In this document: in pieces, positions 16,865-23,640 of the stretch
Numbering within the stretch: position 1 is the stretch's first letter
Layout: every line of letters begins with the position of its first letter
Assembly (NCBI GenBank): GCA_964419255.1
Contig: CAYQOU010000050.1
Coordinates: 1-29,806 of the forward strand
Reading direction: 5' to 3'
DNA length: 29,806 bases
Source of the DNA: CAZPHU01 sp964419255
GTDB taxonomy: Bacteria; Fibrobacterota; Chitinivibrionia; Chitinivibrionales; CAYFVL01
Position numbers and translations under genes: made by a program
Notes under the pieces: generated by a model
Told to the model about the DNA's origin: nothing
The model's input: the letters and a program-made list of their open reading frames with translations, nothing else
The model's database searches: none

Positions 16865-18299
16865 AATTATTCCTGCCCACAACCAGTTCGCTTATTACAC
16901 TCTCGACATCACCTTTACCGTCCATTTGTTTAACTCTGCACTTCATCTGTAGGTTCCAATTAATGTTCGCACTGGCTAATTTGCTCATATTATCCGATAG
17001 TCTCCTCAGCACTCTCTGAGCGTCCCTCTCACGGGTTTCCACCAGAAGAAACACTATACAGGCATCGCTGAATATCGACACCAGATCACATGCTCGAATA
17101 ATGTTTTTAAGCTCGTCTATCAACTGGCGGGTTATTCCGGAGGATCGGCTGCCAAGGTGGGGTATAATCTCATTTATATTTTCAAATAATACGAGACCTA
17201 AACTGGTTACCGATTTTCTGTACCGCCGTATTCTTTCATTCTCCTTTTGTGCAAGCGTGATAAAGCGGCTCTTGTCAATAAGCTCAATCTCATCTCCAAG
17301 TTCGTCCTGGAGCGAATAGAGAATGTTGTTGATACCGCAATACTTGCCCAGTGGCGTCAGAGAATATCTTTTTATTGTTCGATTAACCAATACTTCAGGA
17401 GTAGTCTTCTTTTTGCAATCGAAACATACCACGTCCACATCCGGCTCCTGGAATTCATGTTTGCATTCATTGCACCAATAAACAATTGCAGGGCGATCGT
17501 AATCGACTCCAAGCTGCCGCAATTTTCTCTTACACTTGGGACATACCATACAATCTACTTTCGCATAATCTTTTTCCGGACCGATGTTACCACATACGAA
17601 ATGATGAATTATCTGCATTGTTTCGATATTGGGAGAATGACAATTCACACATATTTCTCTGAAATTCAGATACGCCGAGGAGCAATTGTTACATTGGTGC
17701 ACCGTATCGTGATATGTTCCTTCGATCAGGTTTTTCTTCTGCAAAAACTCGACTATCGAATATTGCTGAATATGAGGACCTGTAGTCAACATGTCCACAA
17801 CAGGATAATTGTATCCGATACGGGGATTTGACGTCATACAGGGAATCAATTCTTTTTTTCGCGTTAGCATGTATCGTATAACCTTAAGGGGAAGCTGATA
17901 TTGGCAATTATGCGAAATTGCCGTATTTATTTTTTGACAGGTGTTATGAATGACCGCCATTTTTTTTCTGTATGATGTGTCATTAACCGACATGCTTGTT
18001 TGATAAACCACGCCATCAATAAGCGACTTTTCTTCCTCCGAAAGAGCTAACTGATCGGCAGTAAGTAGAAAAAAGGGTTTGAGATAGACCGCGGGATCAT
18101 CGTGAGAGCGTATAGCTCGTAGTGCTGTAATCCAATTCTCATTGTGCGAGTATAAGATACCTTCAGATTTTGCAATGACATCCATCGAAAAATCATCAAC
18201 AATTCGTAACACCCGAAGAGATTTTTCATCGGGTCCGGGATTAGGAATCGTTTCTTTCCTTTCATTTCTACCAAAATCTACCACATGTTTTCTTTCCAT
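16848..18299 (-). CDS. TackOD1 zinc-ribbon signalling protein with degenerate GGDEF-like tail
   Basis: 483 residues, no membrane segment. The N-terminal part (28-105) resembles a degenerate receiver (GILYSHNENWITALRAIRSH, VYLKPFFLL). The central part (200-300) has paired cysteines C203/206, C217/220, C253/256, C276/279 and C292/295, with HHFVCGNIGPEKDY and LGVDYDRPAIVYWC. This is the pattern of the TackOD1 (thaumarchaeal output domain 1) metal-binding family. Residues about 360-475 match the GGDEF fold (SLGLVLFENINEI, IIRACDLVSIF, VFLLVETRERDAQRVLRRLS), but SDACI stands at the GGDEF site, so it should not make c-di-GMP. A regulatory or scaffold role for the synthase is likely. A strong AAGGTGAT precedes ATG 18299, four bases after the HlyD gene. 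Family naming is from memory of the motif. Confidence 0.8.
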   Translation of the reverse strand: MERKHVVDFGRNERKETIPNPGPDEKSLRVLRIVDDFSMDVIAKSEGILYSHNENWITALRAIRSHDDPAVYLKPFFLLTADQLALSEEEKSLIDGVVYQTSMSVNDTSYRKKMAVIHNTCQKINTAISHNCQYQLPLKVIRYMLTRKKELIPCMTSNPRIGYNYPVVDMLTTGPHIQQYSIVEFLQKKNLIEGTYHDTVHQCNNCSSAYLNFREICVNCHSPNIETMQIIHHFVCGNIGPEKDYAKVDCMVCPKCKRKLRQLGVDYDRPAIVYWCNECKHEFQEPDVDVVCFDCKKKTTPEVLVNRTIKRYSLTPLGKYCGINNILYSLQDELGDEIELIDKSRFITLAQKENERIRRYRKSVTSLGLVLFENINEIIPHLGSRSSGITRQLIDELKNIIRACDLVSIFSDACIVFLLVETRERDAQRVLRRLSDNMSKLASANINWNLQMKCRVKQMDGKGDVESVISELVVGRNNYACDI

Positions 18300-18303
18300 G
18301 ACA

Positions 18304-19266
18304 TCACCTTTTCAGAATTAGTTCCACGGACAGCATGTTATACTGTGACAACACCTTCGGGTCCATCTCGAAAGGAATAATATCCACGACCACATAGCGT
18401 CTGGCCGGCTCATTGAGCTTTAAGAATATTTCGGGCAGAAAGTGTGTAGTCGTATGCCGATTTACAATCTCGCCCTTCACCGCATTACCATCCGGAAAGG
18501 TAATCGCCACCTCTTTGCCCGCCACAAGGTGCTTGTGATAATCCTGTTTAAAAAAACCGGTAATCCTCATTGTACCGGGCAACCCGATATCAACAATTGG
18601 ATCATCTCTCTTTACTGTTGCATGAGGCTTTTGATATATCTCCAGAACATATCCTCTAATGGGAGACACATATGATGTGAGGGAATTCATTTCCAGCCGG
18701 CTGCGATAATCTTGCAACGCGGCAATCTCGCTTTTTAGCTGGGATATGTGGTTTTCTCGTTTCAGGAGTTCATTCTTCGCCTTACTGATCTCCGAAAACG
18801 TCTCCATCTCCAGCAGATATCGTTTTCTCACCTCTACCATGTAATTCGAAAGTTGATTTGTCTCCTCTTTGGCACAATGTATTTCGGCATATTTTAATGC
18901 GATGTCTCTGTCTGCCCGTACTATTCTCTCCCGCAGAAGAGGATCGATTTGCCCATGACCATAGTATCCATCATACAACCTTCTAAAAAACAATGTATCA
19001 CCGGGATGAACCTCATCGTTTTCCATAATACAAATATTGTTTAAAATGATATCATCAACCGCCTTAACCTGATGAATATCCATAGACACTAATCCATGGC
19101 CTTTTATTGTAAAGCTTTTCTCATATATAAAGGTAACGACCGAAAAGAGAATCAGGAAAAGAATACAAAAATAGATCAGCCGTGATACTTGTTTCCGTAA
19201 TTCGATTCCCCTGGGTTTTTCTTCCGGCGCATAGTTTATGAATGAATCTTTCCTGTGTAATTTCAT
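18304..19266 (-). CDS. HlyD-like membrane fusion (periplasmic adaptor) protein
   Basis: 320 residues. A cytosolic N-terminus is followed by one membrane helix (28-48, LIYFCILFLILFSVVTFIYE). Residues about 55-95 begin a biotinyl-lipoyl-like half (GHGLVSMDIHQVKAV, HPGDTLFF); a coiled-coil hairpin spans about 108-192; the second lipoyl half is 197-228 (SPIRGYVLEIYQKPHATVKR with the typical DPIVDIG); and a beta-barrel follows (MRITGFFKQD, GKEVAITFPDG). This is the architecture of type I secretion and efflux adaptors. Here no ABC transporter or RND pump is present; the partner inner-membrane protein in the operon is a GT2 synthase. Its start codon directly follows the stop of the upstream outer-membrane gene (TAGATG), so expression is coupled. 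Expected role: bridge between synthase and outer-membrane channel. Confidence 0.88.
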   Translation of the reverse strand: MKLHRKDSFINYAPEEKPRGIELRKQVSRLIYFCILFLILFSVVTFIYEKSFTIKGHGLVSMDIHQVKAVDDIILNNICIMENDEVHPGDTLFFRRLYDGYYGHGQIDPLLRERIVRADRDIALKYAEIHCAKEETNQLSNYMVEVRKRYLLEMETFSEISKAKNELLKRENHISQLKSEIAALQDYRSRLEMNSLTSYVSPIRGYVLEIYQKPHATVKRDDPIVDIGLPGTMRITGFFKQDYHKHLVAGKEVAITFPDGNAVKGEIVNRHTTTHFLPEIFLKLNEPARRYVVVDIIPFEMDPKVLSQYNMLSVELILKR

Positions 19267-21201
19267 CTATTTCCCCACAATGTTCATATAATCACCCAGC
19301 GCGTGAATGGCAAATGTATTCACCAGCAATCTCTTGTTCAAAAAGCCGATCTTTGTTTCAAGATGAGACTCATTTGTAAAATCTGAGACACGTAAGGCGA
19401 TATTCATTTTATCATGACCAAACACTGATATCTCCTCATGTAATTTTTCTTCTGATTTTCTCAGATTTACTTCTCCATAAAGCATTATGGTGACATAGTC
19501 CGTATACTTTTCTATCTGTTTTAATGCCCATGAGGGATAATATACGGGCAACGCTGCACCTATCGTACCATCATAATTTTTCCGACAAAACGCTAGAAAA
19601 GATATATACTCCTTTAGAAGATCGGCGGATTGGCTGTCCCAGGCGGCAAAAGTGTGCGGCTCGATGTCAATATGTATTCCCGTTGCCCCGGAACTTCTGA
19701 CATCTGCAAGAATACCGCTGCACATATCTCGATTCCGTGCGTATAGTAGTGATGATTTGCTGATAATCATATGCGTTTGAACATTGCGGGTTATCGCATC
19801 CCGTGCAAACGCTTTCCATTCATGAGTCCTTATATTGCTGCTGTATGAGACAAGAGCAGTTGATATCTCTTTGACTGTTAAATAGTCTAAAAGAAACTGC
19901 TTGTCGACAGCGTTGAAATCACGGGACCAGATATATATTTTCCTGTCCCCTTTTCGTAAACCAGATGGTTTTCGGGTTTCTACGGGCTCAAAACTACTTA
20001 GAATATCACCATTCTCATAAAATAAACCCAGATTCAATACCGCAAGATATCGCTTCTCCCGCCATCGAATCAGCTCCCAAATGGTCCTGGTATATTCTGA
20101 CAGAAGAGAAATCCACCTTTCTATGTGTCTGCTGGCTACACCATTTCGGTACTGAGCAACGGACCTCCTGTAAAGCAGGTTACATACCTGTGTTTCATGC
20201 CTTCGTGCATTTACTCTGGATGTAGCCTCGGTGTAATTTTGAATAGCTTCCAGCGCCTCTTTTCTGTTCCGCATCTTCTCTTCTGCAGATGATTCCACCG
20301 AAGGATTTCTCTGATATATATCCAACGGTATCGAAACTCCTGCCCGCGCGGTTAACTGCGATCCCCTGTGTGAGCCTGACATGTTATAATAATAGCGCAT
20401 ATTGAGGTCGAGATTCATCTCGTCCCAAAATTTCCTCTGCATCTTTTTGGGAATAAGATAATCATGGGCTGGATTTATCATTATATCGGTAAATTGCGCA
20501 ATATCCGCATTCTCAATATTGGCTTTCTGTAACGCAAGTCGAAAATCCTTCGAGGCTTTCAGTAGTTTCCCGTACCCGTCAGTTTTCAGTTTCCATTCGG
20601 ACATCTGCCTGTTAAAAGCAAGGTAGCTCTCGCTGTTGATATTTCCCAACCAATAGTATTTTTCTATTACAGAGTTGAGTGAATCATAAATCGAATTGGT
20701 CAGACACAGAAACTGCATCTGGCGAATCAGCGTTTCGCGTGAAATGGTCTGCCTCGCATCCAGTACATTCCTCAAAATTTCTTGCTGCCACTGACTAAGA
20801 GAGCTGCTGTGTCGGGAAAAACGCTCGGAAATTCCGTCATCCAACATTCGAATCCGTAGACCTGTGTAGAAATTTCTCTCCCGAGATGTTGCATATGGCT
20901 CATCCCACTCTCTCATATAGGAGCTAACCCCCGCCTGTAGCTCGGAGCTTGAGACAAAGGCCTGAAACAGAGTGCTCATAAACGGTCTGTCCTCAACATC
21001 GACAAGGAGGTTTTTGTCTGGTAAAAAGAGCCAGGATTCCGTCATCTCCGGTGATTGAAGAAAGCTTTGAAGAGCCGTATGTGTCTCAGCCATCAAAGCA
21101 CCTAATGAATTACTGTATATCGGGGTATCACCGGGGGAAGCAGCCCGGAGCATGTGCACTACAAAAAACAGGGGCGGTACGCATCGATGCAAAATCTTCA
21201 T
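19267..21201 (-). CDS. TolC-like outer-membrane factor fused to a glycoside-hydrolase-like barrel
   Basis: 644 residues from ATG 21201, which opens a signal peptide (MKILHRCVPPLFFVVHMLRA); an ATG at 21246 lacks a Shine-Dalgarno and spoils the signal. Residues about 30-400 are mostly long helices with two beta stretches, as in TolC/CusC factors; the clearest is LTARAGVSIPLDIYQRNPSV (283-302), leading into an A/E-rich helix (302-345). After a linker, residues about 420-640 look like a TIM barrel of the GH18/GHL type: IYIWSRDFNA, ATGIHIDIEP (506-515, putative acid E514), GAALPVYYPSW, DYVTIMLYGE, NIALRVSDF. Fusion of an outer-membrane channel to a glycosidase-like barrel is new to me. First gene of the operon; it probably exports and trims the polymer made by the GT2 enzyme. 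The GH class and activity are inferred. Confidence 0.75.
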   Translation of the reverse strand: MKILHRCVPPLFFVVHMLRAASPGDTPIYSNSLGALMAETHTALQSFLQSPEMTESWLFLPDKNLLVDVEDRPFMSTLFQAFVSSSELQAGVSSYMREWDEPYATSRERNFYTGLRIRMLDDGISERFSRHSSSLSQWQQEILRNVLDARQTISRETLIRQMQFLCLTNSIYDSLNSVIEKYYWLGNINSESYLAFNRQMSEWKLKTDGYGKLLKASKDFRLALQKANIENADIAQFTDIMINPAHDYLIPKKMQRKFWDEMNLDLNMRYYYNMSGSHRGSQLTARAGVSIPLDIYQRNPSVESSAEEKMRNRKEALEAIQNYTEATSRVNARRHETQVCNLLYRRSVAQYRNGVASRHIERWISLLSEYTRTIWELIRWREKRYLAVLNLGLFYENGDILSSFEPVETRKPSGLRKGDRKIYIWSRDFNAVDKQFLLDYLTVKEISTALVSYSSNIRTHEWKAFARDAITRNVQTHMIISKSSLLYARNRDMCSGILADVRSSGATGIHIDIEPHTFAAWDSQSADLLKEYISFLAFCRKNYDGTIGAALPVYYPSWALKQIEKYTDYVTIMLYGEVNLRKSEEKLHEEISVFGHDKMNIALRVSDFTNESHLETKIGFLNKRLLVNTFAIHALGDYMNIVGK

Positions 21202-21271
21202 ATAGCAAACCCATCTGTCTCGAATAGAAACACATATGTTTGTCATAATTTTTTTGGGTATACAGAGTCAT

Positions 21272-21297
21272 GTTTCGAAGGCGATATTGGCCGAAAC
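21272..21297. promoter_or_regulatory. candidate operator upstream of the exopolysaccharide operon
   Basis: A 26-bp element with perfect outer arms GTTTCG and CGAAAC and an inner imperfect pair AAGGC/GGC. It contains TTCGAAGGC, the same half-site as the palindrome near the divergent regulator gene. It lies 71-96 bp upstream of ATG 21201, a fitting place for transcriptional control of the operon. Confidence 0.45.
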
Positions 21298-21741
21298 TCA
21301 TCATTAATTAGGGCCAGGAAGGCAACTTACCAATTTGGATGTGCATATCTGATTACTGTTTTTTTTCCGAAGAAAATTATCCTGAAAAAACCGTGCCTTT
21401 TCTGTCATGATCCGCAAATTCCCGATGCGACGGTGGTTTATTCTTGAACCTGCATCGTAAGATTCTCTCGCGGCGTTTTTCGCAATTCATTGGAGATAGG
21501 CGATTCCACACATCCTGAAAAACCTTCGCAGGGTATTCCGCACACAGCCTCACCCCTTTTGCCCTCACATATTTACGCTATACCTGCTCTCGGAACCACT
21601 CACCGCAGGTAAAGAATGCCCGTGACAGTCTCAATATCACATAATTTGCGGCTTTATCGGTCAAAGGGTGTTTTGGATGCCGAAATTAAACCAAATGGCT
21701 GCTTTCGTTCACAAATATGTAGAAAGCGAACCATTTCAGGA

Positions 21742-21767
21742 TTCGAAGGCAGAATTTTGCCTTCGAA
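21742..21767. promoter_or_regulatory. perfect palindrome just upstream of the double-HTH regulator
   Basis: TTCGAAGGCA (21742-21751) and TGCCTTCGAA (21758-21767) are perfect inverted 10-bp arms around GAATTT. The element ends 36 bp before ATG 21804. Position and symmetry suit an autoregulatory operator; as RNA it could also fold into a hairpin in the leader. No T-run follows. Confidence 0.55.
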
Positions 21768-21803
21768 ATCATTCCAATAATCGATTTATCCGCCTTAAAA
21801 CAT

Positions 21804-23324
21804 ATGAGCCAACATACTCCAGCTATTCAGAAAGCCATTACATATCTGAGAAAAATGATTGACCAGAAGATCTGGGTAGGCGGAGATACGCTGCCCAGCA
21901 TCCGAAACCTGGCCTCATCGGCAGGAGTCAGTACGGTTCCGATCTGGAAGGCAATCCATAAACTCAGCGAAGAGGGGATTCTGGAGGTTATTCATGGAAG
22001 CGGAACGCGGGTGCGCTCCTCCACCACCTCTGTCTGTCCACCCGAGGATATAAGAAAAGGCTGGCTGGGTCTTCGCGATCGCATTCACAGGGACATAATA
22101 GACGGACTTTACCCTCCGGGCTCGATGATGCCCTCGCTCAAAGAACTCCGTATGCATTATGGAGTCAGCTATCCGACAATCCGTAAGGCTCTGGATAATC
22201 TGATAGCCGAAAATGTCATAACCGCCGAGCACAGGACATTTCGTGTCGCCTCCTACACAACCTGTAAGAAGCATGCATCGATCGTTCTTCTCGGCTGGGC
22301 TGATCCACCGCTTGATCTTCAGACAAGAACCCCGTGGGGCGAGCAGTTTCTGCGACTCTGTGAAAATATCTGCTCACGCATGAGTCTGAGACTCAGGGTC
22401 ATACGCTATACCTCAAGCGGAGAGGCGCTTGTCTTTCATGAGCAGGGCGGCAGCAGCTCATATTCTATCTGCGATGATGGCATGGTGATTGGATATCTGC
22501 TTATCACCGCAAGTCCTCAAAAACTGTATAAACGAGTACTGGAGAAGCTGACCCCCACAAACCGGCCTGTCGCTCTTCTGCAGGAGGGCACTCAGATTCA
22601 GAACCTACCGCTCAATTACAGAAAAGTAAGAATTTTCTCTGTGGGTACCGGCTCTCAGGCTGCTCACACAGTGGCTAATTTTCTGCTGCAGAAAGGACAT
22701 CAATCCGTTGCGTACTTCTCGCCGCTTCACGCGGCGGACTGGTCACGGGCACGCCTCAAAGGGCTTCAGGATATATTCCGTCGGCACGGAAATCATACCA
22801 ATGTAGACAGCTTTACGTTGGATTATTATGGCGCCAGTCACCAGTTTCGGGAAGCGGTAAAAAGCCCCGAAGAGGTTTTCAGCTATATAACCGGAAGCGA
22901 TGGGGAGAGTTCGACGCCAAAAGTGCTCAGGGATATTGCTCTGATAATCCATCCAACCATCTCTCAGGTGCTACACGACAGAGTTATTACGCTTATGATG
23001 AATCCGCTTTTCCGCAAAGCCTTGAAGTCGGCCGAATACACCGCCTGGGTGTGTGCAAACGACTCGACCGCATTTATGGCGATGGACTTTCTGGCTCAGG
23101 TGCCGGAGAGGAAAGTTTCCATTGTCAGCTTCGATGACACATTCGAAGCCTTCAGAAGAGGTTTGACCTCATATAATTTCAATATCCAGGCCCTGGTACA
23201 GAGTATTCTCAACTTTCTGGCCGCACCATGGTCTTCCAGCCAGAAACAGCTCCATGCACAGGAAATAAACGGCATATTAGTGGAAAGAATGACAAGCTCT
23301 TATACCCCGGGTATAAAGAGATGA
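21804..23324 (+). CDS. transcriptional regulator: two GntR-type winged helices plus LacI/XylR-type sensor domain (second copy)
   Basis: 506 residues, paralogue of the regulator at 9673-11199 with the same three-part layout. First winged helix about 6-72 (LPSIRNLASSAGVSTVPIWK, HGSGTRV), second about 86-148 (GSMMPSLKELRMHYGVSYPT), sensor domain 155-500 (ANFLLQKGHQSVAYFSPLHA, RLKGLQDIFRRHG, TAWVCANDSTAFMAMDFL, VSIVSFDDTFEAFRRGLTSY). The sensor motifs align almost line by line with the first copy, so the two probably bind related ligands. The start ATG 21804 has no clear Shine-Dalgarno but is placed correctly for the first helix; the next Met (21855) would cut it. Divergent from the exopolysaccharide operon, with palindromic sites in between, so this operon is the likely target. 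Confidence 0.9.
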   Translation: MSQHTPAIQKAITYLRKMIDQKIWVGGDTLPSIRNLASSAGVSTVPIWKAIHKLSEEGILEVIHGSGTRVRSSTTSVCPPEDIRKGWLGLRDRIHRDIIDGLYPPGSMMPSLKELRMHYGVSYPTIRKALDNLIAENVITAEHRTFRVASYTTCKKHASIVLLGWADPPLDLQTRTPWGEQFLRLCENICSRMSLRLRVIRYTSSGEALVFHEQGGSSSYSICDDGMVIGYLLITASPQKLYKRVLEKLTPTNRPVALLQEGTQIQNLPLNYRKVRIFSVGTGSQAAHTVANFLLQKGHQSVAYFSPLHAADWSRARLKGLQDIFRRHGNHTNVDSFTLDYYGASHQFREAVKSPEEVFSYITGSDGESSTPKVLRDIALIIHPTISQVLHDRVITLMMNPLFRKALKSAEYTAWVCANDSTAFMAMDFLAQVPERKVSIVSFDDTFEAFRRGLTSYNFNIQALVQSILNFLAAPWSSSQKQLHAQEINGILVERMTSSYTPGIKR

Positions 23325-23640
23325 TGTATTTTTTGCTCAGTGCTTTGACCGACTCTTTGGAGAATAAACATCCTCAGGTAACTATGACCCACCTGAACCG
23401 CGTAAAAACACAAATCCATAGAGTTGTCGTGAGGTAGGAGTGTATATTAAGGGGAGATTTCTGGAGAGTCTGGCAGCACTCATCTCAGGAATTTTGCATA
23501 AAACAAAGGACCCGATGACATCAATTGTGCACAAGATAGACGGTATTAATATATTAATAGTTAAGGGCCCACTCTCTTCTCGATCAGGTTAAACGTTTAA
23601 CCAGGTAATGCCGACAGTTTCGGATATAAAGGTCTTATGT
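23325..23640. other. 316-bp intergenic region rich in palindromes
   Basis: Three perfect palindromes follow each other: TTGTGCACAA (23525-23534), TATTAATATATTAATA (23544-23559) and GGTTAAACGTTTAACC (23587-23602). The first 200 bases hold nothing I can support. The cluster lies directly upstream of the transmembrane kinase gene. Confidence 0.5.
23587..23602. promoter_or_regulatory. LacI-family-like operator
   Basis: GGTTAAACGTTTAACC is a perfect 16-bp palindrome with the central AACGTT typical of LacI/GalR-family operators. It lies 38 bp before ATG 23641. No classical LacI-type HTH is encoded in the window, so a regulator elsewhere, or one of the two GntR/LacI hybrids, would have to bind it. 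Confidence 0.5.

Larger units (their letters stand above)
21202..21803. other. 602-bp divergent intergenic region between the exopolysaccharide operon and its regulator
   Basis: It carries two 26-bp palindromic elements (21272-21297 and 21742-21767) that share the half-site TTCGAAGGC. The middle, about 21300-21740, holds only short unsupported open frames. No confident sigma70 promoter was found for the operon; TATACC and TATGAC near 21245-21262 on the minus strand are weak candidates. Confidence 0.5.

Noticed and set aside
16865..16882. TTG start of the GT2 synthase at 16882
   Set aside because: ATG 16864 has AGGA seven bases upstream, and the membrane segment is complete without the extension.
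15548..21201. Type I protein secretion or drug-efflux operon
   Set aside because: HlyD- and TolC-like genes alone would suggest it, but there is no ABC or RND component, and a processive GT2 synthase takes the inner-membrane position.
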